This document shows positions 44,033 through 52,990 of a stretch of DNA of 64,000 nt, in pieces (the first letter of the stretch is position 1; the number at the start of each line of letters is the position of its first letter). Source of the stretch: an uncultured Bacteroides sp. Its GTDB lineage: Bacteria > Bacteroidota > Bacteroidia > Bacteroidales > Bacteroidaceae. Under the pieces are notes generated by a model. The model was not told the DNA's origin. It saw only the letters and a program-made list of their open reading frames with translations, and did not search any database. The stretch is taken from positions 186,001-250,000 of the forward strand of contig CABUKU010000001.1 of assembly GCA_902492205.1 (NCBI GenBank), written 5' to 3'. Position numbers and translations under genes: made by a program.

Positions 44033-44485
44033 CTATTGTATTGTCCAAATGATGCGCGCTAAATTAAATCCGCGTTCCATCAAGCTATATACAATGGGAA
44101 GAAGAATCTCGTTATTGATGTGGGGTTTCCGGTAAAGAATCCACAAAGAAGACAATTTACGATTTGAAACCACTGCCCATTGGTAGTCTTTATCTAATTC
44201 AATAATCCAATAATCGCCTTTAAACGGCCAGAAAAATTCTACTTTCAGTTTCGCATTACCCGAATCGGGAACTACAAACGCTTTTCCTTTTGCTGTTTTC
44301 TTTTTTCCTTTCTTAAGACAAGTGTTGGTAACTTTCAGGTATCCGTCACATGGAACATACTCAGCCGTTACATGTGTCGCTCCTTTTTCAAATCTTTGGG
44401 GGTATCTTCCTATTTCATACCATACCCCTGCATACTTTCCCAATTCTACATAGGGCACTGTCTCAACCTCTTTATGCTTCATCAT
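44033..44485 (-). CDS. lipocalin family protein (Blc-like)
   Basis: The 150-aa protein has the lipocalin motifs GVWYEIGRYPQRFEKG (GxW), YWIIELDKDYQWAVVSNRKL and LWILYRKP. Bacterial Blc is an outer-membrane lipoprotein that binds lysophospholipids. This copy has neither a signal peptide nor a lipobox Cys, so it should be cytoplasmic. The leader carries a TTAGTTGG/CCAACTAA hairpin at 44497-44526. Confidence 0.85.
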   Translation of the reverse strand: MMKHKEVETVPYVELGKYAGVWYEIGRYPQRFEKGATHVTAEYVPCDGYLKVTNTCLKKGKKKTAKGKAFVVPDSGNAKLKVEFFWPFKGDYWIIELDKDYQWAVVSNRKLSSLWILYRKPHINNEILLPIVYSLMERGFNLARIIWTIQ

Positions 44486-44496
44486 GTTTCTTGCAT

Positions 44497-44526
44497 TTAG
44501 TTGGTAAATTCTTTTTCACCAACTAA
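44497..44526. repeat. hairpin between rnr and the lipocalin gene
   Basis: TTAGTTGG (44497-44504) pairs with CCAACTAA (44519-44526) around 14 bases. No T-tract follows on either strand, so it may be a partial terminator or an mRNA-stabilising hairpin. Confidence 0.5.
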
Positions 44527-44566
44527 AAACAAGCAAGAGGATAAAAAAGTTCTCTTATTTCATCAA

Positions 44567-46711
44567 TTATTCTATCAGGGTGAAGTCCAATTGTTTCTTT
44601 TCCAGATTGGCACGTGCCACTTTGATAGTGATTGCGTCTCCCAAACTGTAGATTTTATTCTTTTTCCTTCCCCTCAGACAATAATTCTTTTCGTCAAATT
44701 CATAGTAATCATCATCCAAGTCACGGATAGGAATCATGCCTTCACATTTGTTTTCATTAAGCTCCACATAAAGTCCCCATTCTGTAACGCCGGAAATAAC
44801 TCCGTCATAGGTTTGCCCTAAATGCTCGCTCATAAATTCCACCTGCTTGTATTTGATGGAAGCACGTTCTGCATTGGCTGCTATTTGCTCCATGGTAGAG
44901 CTGTGTTCGCAGAGGTCTTCATATTTGGTTTCGGATGCAGTTCGTCCGCCATTGAGGTAACGGGTTACCAAGCGATGAACCATCATGTCCGGGAAACGGC
45001 GGATAGGCGATGTGAAATGCGTATAATATTCGAATGCCAATCCGTAGTGTCCTATGTTGTGGGTTGAATATCTGGCCTTTTGCATGGCACGGATAGAAAC
45101 CGTCTCGATAAGGTTTTCTTCTTTCTTTCCCTGTATATCGTCCAATAAATGGTTGATAGACTTTGAAACATCGGTTTTTGTTCCGCTTGTGCGCAGTTTG
45201 TAACCAAAACGGGCGATGAATTGAGCCAGATTGTCCAACTTCTCAGGATCGGGTAAGTCGTGAATGCGGTAAGGAAGAACTTTGGCTTTTTTGTTCTTGG
45301 GAACATTGCCTATTTTCTCTGCTACTGTGCGGTTGGCAAGTAACATGAATTCTTCAACCAGCTTGTTGGCATCTTTAGATACTTTGAAATAAACACTGAC
45401 GGGCTTTCCTTTTTCATCTATTTCGAACTTCACTTCATAGCGATCGAAGTTGATGGCTCCGGCAGTAAACCTCTTTTCACGCAATGTTTTGGCAAGTCTG
45501 TCCAAAGCGAGTATTTCTTCTTTGTAGTCTCCCTGCCCGGTTTCAATTACCTGCTGGGCTTCTTCGTATGTAAATCTCCTGTCGGATTTGATAACAGTGT
45601 GTACGATACGCGAGTCTTTCACTTCTCCTTTTTCTGTTATGTTGAAAATAACGGAGAAAGCAAGCTTTTCTTCATCGGGACGGAGGGAGCAGATGAAATT
45701 GCACAAACGTTCGGGCAGCATCGGTATGGTGCGGTCTACCAGATATACTGACGTTGCACGTTTTTCAGCTTCCTTGTCTATAATGCCTCCTTCTTTCACA
45801 TAGTGCGTTACATCGGCAATGTGGACACCTACTTCCCATAATCCGTCTTTTATCCGGCGAATAGAAAGGGCATCGTCAAAGTCTTTAGCATCTTTCGGAT
45901 CGATTGTGAAGGTGGTTATTTTGCGGAAATCTTCGCGTTGTGCAATTTCTTCTTCCGCAATCTCGGCAGGAATCTTGTCGGCTGCGGTTTCAACGGCTTG
46001 CGGGTAAACATACGGCAAACCGAATTCGGCAAGGATAGCATGCATTTCTGTATTGTTATCGCCTGCTTTACCGAGTATGTCCATAACTTGTCCGATTGGG
46101 TTTTTAGCTTTATCCGGCCACTCTATAATCTTAACTACTGCTTTGTCTCCCGACTTTCCTCCTTTGAGCTTATCTTTCGGGATAAATATATCGTTGGCAA
46201 GAGTGCGGTTTTCGGTTACTAAGAAAGCATATGATTTGGCAACTTCCAGTGTTCCTACAACGATGTCGTTGGCACGTTCCAATATTTCTATTACTTCTCC
46301 TTCGGCATCACGGTTTTTACGTTTGGCATAAAAAGCTATCTTGACTTTGTCATTGTTCATGGCATGGGCGGAGTTTCGTTCTGCCACAAAGATAGGTTCA
46401 CCACCGCCTTCGGGAATAAAGGAGTTCTTTCCGTTGCTTTTGCGTTGGAAAGTTCCGGTAAGTACTGTGCCGTGATCGGTGAGTTTATATTTGCTCTTAT
46501 CTATTTCTGTAATGTAATCATCGGCCAACATGTCGTTGATGATGTCTATACAGAGCATTTTAAGAGGATGCGTTGTGAGTTGCAGTTCGGAAAAGATATG
46601 TTTTAAACTTAGTATTTCGGAAGACTTGTCATGAAATAGATCTAACAGTTTGTTAGTCATTTCACCTTTTTTCATTCTCTTACCCGCTTTCTTTTCTCTG
46701 TTTTTAGCCAT
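44567..46711 (-). CDS. rnr: ribonuclease R
   Basis: A 3'-5' exoribonuclease that degrades structured RNA. The 714-aa protein has an N-terminal winged-helix region, cold-shock domains (about 80-250) and the RNB catalytic domain with TIDPKDAKDFDDALSIRR (Mg-binding aspartates). SPIRRFPDMMVHRLVTRYL and a C-terminal S1 domain (YDGVISGVTEWGLYVELNEN) follow. An ATG 66 bases upstream is in frame, but MAKNREKKAGKRMKKG is the usual basic start. Confidence 0.93.
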   Translation of the reverse strand: MAKNREKKAGKRMKKGEMTNKLLDLFHDKSSEILSLKHIFSELQLTTHPLKMLCIDIINDMLADDYITEIDKSKYKLTDHGTVLTGTFQRKSNGKNSFIPEGGGEPIFVAERNSAHAMNNDKVKIAFYAKRKNRDAEGEVIEILERANDIVVGTLEVAKSYAFLVTENRTLANDIFIPKDKLKGGKSGDKAVVKIIEWPDKAKNPIGQVMDILGKAGDNNTEMHAILAEFGLPYVYPQAVETAADKIPAEIAEEEIAQREDFRKITTFTIDPKDAKDFDDALSIRRIKDGLWEVGVHIADVTHYVKEGGIIDKEAEKRATSVYLVDRTIPMLPERLCNFICSLRPDEEKLAFSVIFNITEKGEVKDSRIVHTVIKSDRRFTYEEAQQVIETGQGDYKEEILALDRLAKTLREKRFTAGAINFDRYEVKFEIDEKGKPVSVYFKVSKDANKLVEEFMLLANRTVAEKIGNVPKNKKAKVLPYRIHDLPDPEKLDNLAQFIARFGYKLRTSGTKTDVSKSINHLLDDIQGKKEENLIETVSIRAMQKARYSTHNIGHYGLAFEYYTHFTSPIRRFPDMMVHRLVTRYLNGGRTASETKYEDLCEHSSTMEQIAANAERASIKYKQVEFMSEHLGQTYDGVISGVTEWGLYVELNENKCEGMIPIRDLDDDYYEFDEKNYCLRGRKKNKIYSLGDAITIKVARANLEKKQLDFTLIE

Positions 46712-46849
46712 AAGTCGGTGTCTTATTAGTAAATATTCAAAATACAAAGTAAACAAAATATTGTATTCGATGTTCAATGTTTAGGTAAAAAAGAAATAAC
46801 TGTCAAGATAAAATTAGGGAAGGTAATAGACGATATGAATTAAAAGCTC

Positions 46850-46857
46850 TATATTTG
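46850..46857 (+). promoter_or_regulatory. -7 promoter element of the CDF transporter gene
   Basis: TATATTTG, 23 bases before the ATG at 46881. Confidence 0.6.
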
Positions 46858-46880
46858 CGATTCTAAGATGCATATGGATA

Positions 46881-47783
46881 ATGAAAGAAATCAATGAAAA
46901 AACGAGAGAAAAAGGTATATTCAAGGTTACTATTGTAGGTAGCCTGGTTAATCTTTTCTTGGTTGTCTTTAAGTTCGTTGCCGGCTTTGTCGGTCATAGT
47001 TCTGCTATGATTGCCGATGCTGTGCATTCCTTATCCGACTTTGTAACCGACATAATTGTACTTCTTTTTATACGTATATCCAGTAAGCCCGAAGATAAAG
47101 ACCATGATTACGGACATGGAAAATATGAAACCCTTGCCACAGCTATAATAGGTGCTATTTTGTTGTTGGTAGGAGTAGGTATATTGTGGGACGGCGGTTC
47201 AAAGATTATTGCTTTCATCAAAGGTGAAACATTGAGCAGTCCGGGGATGTTTGCGCTTGTTGCAGCCATCATATCTATCTTGCTGAAAGAAATACTTTAT
47301 CGTTACACCATTATGGAAGGGAAGAAACTGAATTCCCAGGCGGTAGTAGCAAATGCATGGCATCATCGGAGCGATGCTTTTTCCTCTATCGGTACTGCGA
47401 TAGGTATCGGAGGTGCTATTCTGTTGGGTGAACACTGGCGTGTGCTCGATCCGATAGCAGCGGTTATAGTTAGTTTCTTCATTATTAAAGTTGCTATCCA
47501 GTTAATCATCCCTTGTCTGGAAGAGTTATTGGAAAAGTCTTTGCCGGATGAGGTTGAAAAAGAGATAGTAGATATTGTGACTTCATTTGACGGAGTGAGC
47601 GAACCCCACCATCTTCGCACACGCCGGATAGGCAGTTATTACGCAATAGAACTTCATATTCGCATGGATGGTGGTATAACGCTGGATGAGGCTCATCGCA
47701 AGGCAACCGCCATTGAACAAAAATTGAGAGAAAAATATGGTAAGGGCACACATGTAGGTATTCATGTGGAACCTGTTAAATAG
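46881..47783 (+). CDS. cation diffusion facilitator transporter
   Basis: The 300-aa CDF protein exports divalent metal (Zn, Fe or Mn) by proton antiport. It has six membrane helices, the metal-site motif in helix 2 (AMIADAVHSLSDFVTD), DHDYGHGKYETLAT, helix 5 NAWHHRSDAFSS and a cytoplasmic C-terminal domain with HHLRTRRIGSYYAIELHIRM. The residue set HxxxD in helix 5 fits zinc or iron. Substrate not certain. Confidence 0.9.
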   Translation: MKEINEKTREKGIFKVTIVGSLVNLFLVVFKFVAGFVGHSSAMIADAVHSLSDFVTDIIVLLFIRISSKPEDKDHDYGHGKYETLATAIIGAILLLVGVGILWDGGSKIIAFIKGETLSSPGMFALVAAIISILLKEILYRYTIMEGKKLNSQAVVANAWHHRSDAFSSIGTAIGIGGAILLGEHWRVLDPIAAVIVSFFIIKVAIQLIIPCLEELLEKSLPDEVEKEIVDIVTSFDGVSEPHHLRTRRIGSYYAIELHIRMDGGITLDEAHRKATAIEQKLREKYGKGTHVGIHVEPVK

Positions 47784-47801
47784 AAAAACACATTATATAG
47801 T

Positions 47802-48812
47802 ATGGGCTTAAGCATATTAATTACGGGCGCGAGTGGTTTTATAGGTAGTTTTATTGTCGAAGAGGCATTGAATCGGGGATATGAAGTATGGGCGGGAGTC
47901 CGTTCCACCAGCAGCCGGAAATATTTGAAAGATAAACGGATTCGTTTTGTAGAACTGGATTTCAATAATGACAGAGATTTGAGAGCCCAACTGTCCGGTC
48001 ATAAGGGAACTTATAGCAAGTGGGATTACATCGTTCACTGTGCCGGTGTAACCAAGTGCAAAAATAAGGCGGAGTTTGAACGTTCCAATTATCTGCATAC
48101 TAAGAATTTTGTAGAAGCGTTGCTGGATTTGGGCATGGTTCCTAAACTTTTTGTGTATGTAAGTACTCTCGGAACTTTCGGTCCTGTCAGGGAAAAAGAT
48201 TTCTTACCCATAAAAGATACGGATATACAGAGTCCGAACACAGCGTATGGACGTAGTAAGTTATTGGCGGAAAAGTATATACAAAGTGTGCCGGAGTTTC
48301 CTTATGTGTTTCTCCGTCCTACGGGAGTGTACGGACCTCGTGAAAAAGATTATTTCTTGATGGCAAAGTCCATAAAGAACCATTTGGATTTTGCAGCCGG
48401 TTTCGGGAGACAAGATATTACTTTCATCTATGTGAAAGATCTGGTGCGTGTCATGTTTGCCGCAATTAATAAAGGAATGGCACGCAAAGCCTATTTTGTC
48501 AGTGATGGAAAAGTCTATGCCAGCAGGGCTTTTTCCGATTACATTCAAAAAGAATTGGGTAATCCGTTTGTTATACATGTTAAATGCCCGTTATTTATAC
48601 TAAAAGTAGTATCTTTGCTCGCTGAACTGGGCGCGTCGGTTTTAGGTAAAAGCAGTACCTTGAATGCAGACAAATACAAAATAATGAAACAAAGAAACTG
48701 GCAGTGTGATATTACTCCTCTTATGAATGATTTGGAATACGAGCCTGAGTATGACTTGGAGAAAGGGGTAAAAGAAACTATTGCGTGGTATAAGAAAGAA
48801 GGATGGCTTTAG
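47802..48812 (+). CDS. NAD(P)-dependent epimerase/dehydratase
   Basis: A 336-aa extended SDR with ITGASGFIGSFIVEEAL (cofactor loop), VHCAGVTKC, VSTLGTFG and the catalytic YGRSKLLAEKY. Substrate is unknown. Its last ten bases overlap the PAP2/Aur1-like gene, so the two probably work in one pathway, possibly nucleotide-sugar, ceramide or other lipid modification. Confidence 0.85.
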   Translation: MGLSILITGASGFIGSFIVEEALNRGYEVWAGVRSTSSRKYLKDKRIRFVELDFNNDRDLRAQLSGHKGTYSKWDYIVHCAGVTKCKNKAEFERSNYLHTKNFVEALLDLGMVPKLFVYVSTLGTFGPVREKDFLPIKDTDIQSPNTAYGRSKLLAEKYIQSVPEFPYVFLRPTGVYGPREKDYFLMAKSIKNHLDFAAGFGRQDITFIYVKDLVRVMFAAINKGMARKAYFVSDGKVYASRAFSDYIQKELGNPFVIHVKCPLFILKVVSLLAELGASVLGKSSTLNADKYKIMKQRNWQCDITPLMNDLEYEPEYDLEKGVKETIAWYKKEGWL

Positions 48813-49768
48813 ATATGTTCAAGAGGGTAGACACCCAGAAGGGGTTGTTTGCCGTAGAGAAGATTAGTTTGATATATAATCTGCTCACCACGATTTTAAT
48901 TCTTTTTATGTTTCCCCGTATGGATCATCCTTGGCGAATGCTGAGTGACAGGGCACTCATAGCTGCAATGACCTTTGCTTTGATGTACCTTTACCGGTTG
49001 GCGCCATGCCGCTTTTCCGCATTCATACGTATTGCCGTGCAAATGGCGCTGCTTTCATACTGGTATCCCGATACTTTTGAGTTCAACCGTTTATTGCCTA
49101 ACCTCGACCATGTTTTTGCATCGGCGGAACAATTTATATTCGGTTTCCAGCCGTCCGTCACCTTTTGTGAAAAGCTTCCGATGATGTGGATGAGCGAACC
49201 GTTTAATCTGGGATATTTCTCTTATTACCCCATGATATTTGTTGTGGTGGTGTATTACTTCCTTTTCCGTTTCGAGCTGTTTGAGAAAGTTTCTTTTGTG
49301 TTGGTAACCTCTTTCTTTATCTATTACTTCGTTTATATATTTGTCCCTGTTGCCGGACCTCAATTCTATTTCCCTGCCATTGGCATGGATAATGTGTTGA
49401 ATGGAATATTTCCTAATATCGGCGACTACTTTAATACGAATGCGGAGTTACTTCCGGGACCCGGCTACGAACACGGATTTTTCTATAATATGGTGGAAGC
49501 ATCCCAGCAAGTGGGCGAACGGCCTACGGCAGCTTTTCCCAGTTCCCATGTGGGGATTTCCACTTTACTGATGATTATGGCATACAGAGCGAATGGCAAG
49601 TTGTTTGCTTTTTTGCTTCCGTTCTATTTCCTGCTTTGCTGTGCAACGGTATATATACAGGCACACTATGTGATAGATGCCGTTATGGGCTTCCTCACAG
49701 CGATAATGCTTTATTATGTGGTAACGTGGATGTATAAGAAATGGTTTGTGTCACCCATGTTCAGGTGA
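48803..49768 (+). CDS. PAP2-family membrane protein, Aur1/IPC synthase-like
   Basis: The 321-aa polytopic protein has the PAP2 catalytic motifs arranged as in Aur1-type inositol phosphorylceramide synthases: VAGPQFYFPAIGMDN, RPTAAFPSSHVGISTLLMIM (C2) and QAHYVIDAVMG (C3). Bacteroides make sphingolipids including phospho-head-group ceramides, so a head-group transfer or lipid phosphatase role is plausible. Overlaps the epimerase gene by ten bases. Confidence 0.8.
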   Translation: MALDMFKRVDTQKGLFAVEKISLIYNLLTTILILFMFPRMDHPWRMLSDRALIAAMTFALMYLYRLAPCRFSAFIRIAVQMALLSYWYPDTFEFNRLLPNLDHVFASAEQFIFGFQPSVTFCEKLPMMWMSEPFNLGYFSYYPMIFVVVVYYFLFRFELFEKVSFVLVTSFFIYYFVYIFVPVAGPQFYFPAIGMDNVLNGIFPNIGDYFNTNAELLPGPGYEHGFFYNMVEASQQVGERPTAAFPSSHVGISTLLMIMAYRANGKLFAFLLPFYFLLCCATVYIQAHYVIDAVMGFLTAIMLYYVVTWMYKKWFVSPMFR

Positions 49769-49786
49769 CACAAAGCAAATAAGAGT

Positions 49787-50530
49787 TTATTTGAGGAAGT
49801 GGTAGCTGGTAATTTTGGCAAGGTAGTCATAATGACTTCCCTCCTTGATGATTTCTACCCTGAAACCGGCTTCGGCAGCATATACCTTCAGTGTTTGCTG
49901 GTCAATGTAAAGCCAATTGAACTTTTCTCCCCTCACACCTCCGTATTGCATCTGGAAGTCCACTTCACCATAATAATTGCCATTCAGGTTGATGTCGAAA
50001 CTTCCGTCTTCGTTTTCATAGAGATAGCGGAGGTCGCTCGAATCCATTAATAGCCTTCCACCCGGAGCCAGAATTTGTTTCAGTCTCCGAAAGAAAACAG
50101 GCAGGTTGCTTACTTTCCCAATGATGCCCGAACCATTCATCAACATCAATATGGTATCATATTGTTCGAGGAAGGTTTCATCATAAAAGTCCACTGCTCT
50201 TGCATCGTTCACTCCCCGTTCTTTCATTACATCTACGGCAAGAGGAGAAATGTCGATGGCTGTTACCATCTGTCCCCTGTTTTGAAGTGTAAGAGCATGG
50301 CAACCGCTTCCGGCGCCCACATCCAAGACTCGTCCGCGAGTCAGGTCTAAAGCTGTCCTTTCCAGTTCCGGCATTTCTTTATGGTCGCGGAACAAGTATT
50401 CGACAGACATCTCGTCTTTTTCGAACATGGACGACAATACGTGCAATTTTTTCACTCTCTTATGCGCATGGTAATCGGCTATAGCCCTTCCCATAGGATC
50501 CCTCTCCGGGATCAACAAGTGTTTGTGCAT
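49787..50530 (-). CDS. class I SAM-dependent methyltransferase
   Basis: The 247-aa protein has motif I RVLDVGAGSGCHALTLQ, then DISPLAVDVMKERGV, YDTILMLMNGSG and GGRLLMDSSDLRYL. It is a Methyltransf_11/25 type; no target can be named. It reads convergently with the PAP2 gene, 18 bases apart, without a visible terminator. Confidence 0.83.
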   Translation of the reverse strand: MHKHLLIPERDPMGRAIADYHAHKRVKKLHVLSSMFEKDEMSVEYLFRDHKEMPELERTALDLTRGRVLDVGAGSGCHALTLQNRGQMVTAIDISPLAVDVMKERGVNDARAVDFYDETFLEQYDTILMLMNGSGIIGKVSNLPVFFRRLKQILAPGGRLLMDSSDLRYLYENEDGSFDINLNGNYYGEVDFQMQYGGVRGEKFNWLYIDQQTLKVYAAEAGFRVEIIKEGSHYDYLAKITSYHFLK

Positions 50531-50557
50531 AGTTTTTTCGTTGGTTAATTAATTATA

Positions 50558-51553
50558 TTATATCTGTTGGTCTTCTTTGTTTATTTCGATAATCCTATCG
50601 AATATTGTGAATAGTTCCTCTACCGATTCAGTCCGCAACATGGCGATTCTTGTATCTCTGAAATTCGGTATTCCTTTAAATATGGGAGTGGCAGCGAGAT
50701 GTCTGCGAATGTGTATTATTCCTCTGCGTTCATCGAGCCGGGCAACACTGTTGAGCACTTCCTCACGAAGTACGTTCATTTTCCATTCAAATGAAAGAGG
50801 CGGCAACTCTTCGCCTGTTTCCAAATAGTGTTTTACTTCCTTGAATATCCACGGACGGCCTATGCTACCACGTCCGATCATAATGGCATCCACTCCATAA
50901 CGGTCAAAATTCTCTTTAGCTTTTTGTGCGGAAGTAACGTCCCCGTTGCCAATAATGGGAATGTGCATGCGGGGATTGTTTTTTACTTCTCCTATCAATG
51001 TCCAGTCAGCCTCTCCTGTATACATTTGGCTGCGTGTTCTTCCATGTATGGCAAGTGCGGCTATTCCGCAATCTTGCAGACGCTCTGCAAGGTCTACGAT
51101 TATTTTATTGTCTGCATCCCATCCCAAACGTGTTTTTACCGTTACGGGAATCTTTACCGCATCTACTACGGCACGGGTTATCTCGAGCATTTTGGGTATA
51201 TTTTGCAGCATTCCTGCTCCGGCGCCTTTTCCTGCCACTTTCTTAACCGGGCATCCGAAGTTTATGTCGAGTATGTCCGGGCGGGCTTCTTCAACAATCT
51301 TGGCTGCGCCAACCATAGCCTCGGTATCTTTGCCGTATATCTGAATAGCGACGGGACGTTCTTCATCACAGATACTCAACTTCTGCGTAGTTTTATTAAC
51401 AGAACGGATCAGTGCATCGCTGGAAACGAATTCAGTATAAACCATATCGGCTCCGAACTTTTTACACATCAGTCGGAAAGCCGGATCTGTAACGTCTTCC
51501 ATCGGAGCTAAAAATACGGGTTGATTACCTAAATCTATGTGGCCTATTTTCAT
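50558..51553 (-). CDS. dusB: tRNA-dihydrouridine synthase DusB
   Basis: The 331-aa FMN enzyme reduces uridines in tRNA. It has FLAPMEDVTDPAFRLMCKKF, ADMVYTEFVSSDAL, the catalytic Cys in DINFGCPVKKVAGKGAGAGM and GIAALAIHGRTRSQMYTG. An in-frame ATG 21 bases upstream exists, but MKIGHIDLG is the family start and lies 20 bases after the promoter. Confidence 0.9.
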   Translation of the reverse strand: MKIGHIDLGNQPVFLAPMEDVTDPAFRLMCKKFGADMVYTEFVSSDALIRSVNKTTQKLSICDEERPVAIQIYGKDTEAMVGAAKIVEEARPDILDINFGCPVKKVAGKGAGAGMLQNIPKMLEITRAVVDAVKIPVTVKTRLGWDADNKIIVDLAERLQDCGIAALAIHGRTRSQMYTGEADWTLIGEVKNNPRMHIPIIGNGDVTSAQKAKENFDRYGVDAIMIGRGSIGRPWIFKEVKHYLETGEELPPLSFEWKMNVLREEVLNSVARLDERRGIIHIRRHLAATPIFKGIPNFRDTRIAMLRTESVEELFTIFDRIIEINKEDQQI

Positions 51554-51573
51554 AATCTGCTGATATTTGGACA

Positions 51574-51581
51574 CAAAAGTA
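51574..51581 (-). promoter_or_regulatory. -7 promoter element of dusB
   Basis: Minus strand TACTTTTG, 20 bases before the ATG at 51553. Confidence 0.6.
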
Positions 51582-51593
51582 ACTAAAAAACGC

Positions 51594-51601
51594 TACCTTT
51601 G
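51594..51601 (+). promoter_or_regulatory. -7 promoter element of the U32 gene
   Basis: TACCTTTG, 43 bases before the ATG at 51645; back to back with the dusB promoter. Confidence 0.6.
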
Positions 51602-51644
51602 CCAACGAATCACTTATTTATTCTATAAAGAAGTAAAGCATATA

Positions 51645-52901
51645 ATGAATCAAACTATCAAAGACTTTGAAATAATGGCTCCGGTAGGTTCGCGTGAATC
51701 TCTTGCTGCTGCCATACAAGCCGGTGCCGATTCCATCTATTTCGGCATCGAAAACCTTAACATGCGTGCCCGTTCTTCAAACAGTTTCACGATCAACGAT
51801 TTAAAGGAAATAGCGAAGATATGTGACGAAAACGGACTGAAGAGCTACCTCACGGTGAATACCATTATTTATGATGAAGATATTCCATTGATGCACACCA
51901 TTGTGGATGCTGCCAAAGAAGCCGGAATATCCGCCGTGATTGCTGCCGATGTTGCTGTAATGACTTATGCCCGCAGTATAGGTCAGGAGGTGCATCTTTC
52001 CACTCAGTTGAACATATCCAATGCCGATGCATTGAAGTTTTATGCGCAGTTTGCCGATGTAGTGGTACTGGCACGTGAATTGAACTTGCAGCAGGTTGGA
52101 GAAATCTATCGCAGGATAGAAGAAGACAAGATTTGCGGTCCCGGTGGTGAGCAGCTTCGCATTGAAATGTTCTGCCACGGTGCACTTTGCATGGCTGTGT
52201 CCGGTAAATGCTATCTGAGCCTTCATGAAATGGCTAATTCTGCCAACCGCGGGGCTTGTATGCAGGTTTGCCGTCGCGCCTATACGGTAAGGGATAAGGA
52301 AAGCGATATAGAACTTGAGGTGGATAACCAATATATAATGTCTCCGAAAGATTTGAAAACCATTCATTTCATGGATGAAATGATGGAAGCCGGAGTACGT
52401 GTGTTCAAGATTGAAGGCCGTGCACGCGGTCCCGAGTATGTGCGCACGGTAGTGGAGTGCTATAAGCAGGCTATCCAATCTTACCTTGACGGCACTTTCA
52501 CCGATGAAAAGGTGGCAGAGTGGGATGAGCGTTTGCGAACGGTATTCAATCGCGGTTTCTGGAATGGTTATTACTTGGGACAGCGTCTTGGCGAATGGAG
52601 TAAGAACTATGGCTCGGAAGCTACCGAACGCAAGGTATATGTAGGAAAGGGAATCAAGTACTTCTCCAATATCGGCGTTGCAGAGTTTCTGGTCGAAGCT
52701 GCCGAACTCAATGTGGGCGATAAGATTCTGGTAACAGGACCTACTACCGGTGCACTTTTTGCTACAGTAGATGAGGCTCGTGTCGACTTAAAGCCTGTGG
52801 ATGTGGTAAAGAAAGGCGAGCGTTTCTCCATGAAGCTCGATAAGATCCGCCCCAGTGACAAACTCTATAAGCTGGTTTCTGCGGAGAGTTTGAAGAAATA
52901 A
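51645..52901 (+). CDS. U32 family peptidase / hydroxylation-type protein
   Basis: The 418-aa protein has the U32 start FEIMAPVGSRESLAAAIQAG and the signature IEMFCHGALCMAVSGKCYLS, followed by cysteines in RGACMQVCRR that fit an iron-sulfur centre. Relatives include collagenase-like PrtC and the hydroxylation proteins RlhA/TrhP and UbiU. Given the cysteines, an RNA hydroxylation role is as likely as proteolysis. An in-frame start at 51567 precedes the promoter and is rejected. Confidence 0.87.
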   Translation: MNQTIKDFEIMAPVGSRESLAAAIQAGADSIYFGIENLNMRARSSNSFTINDLKEIAKICDENGLKSYLTVNTIIYDEDIPLMHTIVDAAKEAGISAVIAADVAVMTYARSIGQEVHLSTQLNISNADALKFYAQFADVVVLARELNLQQVGEIYRRIEEDKICGPGGEQLRIEMFCHGALCMAVSGKCYLSLHEMANSANRGACMQVCRRAYTVRDKESDIELEVDNQYIMSPKDLKTIHFMDEMMEAGVRVFKIEGRARGPEYVRTVVECYKQAIQSYLDGTFTDEKVAEWDERLRTVFNRGFWNGYYLGQRLGEWSKNYGSEATERKVYVGKGIKYFSNIGVAEFLVEAAELNVGDKILVTGPTTGALFATVDEARVDLKPVDVVKKGERFSMKLDKIRPSDKLYKLVSAESLKK

Positions 52902-52931
52902 TTTTTAGAAATTGACCTTTAATTAATATAG

Positions 52932-52990
52932 CCGGTCGCTTTTCCTGAAAGTATTATATTTTTAGGGAAAGCGATCGGTATTTTATTTTA
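52932..52990. terminator. bidirectional terminator separating host and phage-derived locus
   Basis: CCGGTCGCTTTTCCT pairs with AGGGAAAGCGATCGG, with A/T-rich flanks on both sides (TATTTTATTTTA to the right). It serves the convergent U32 and repressor genes. Confidence 0.75.
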
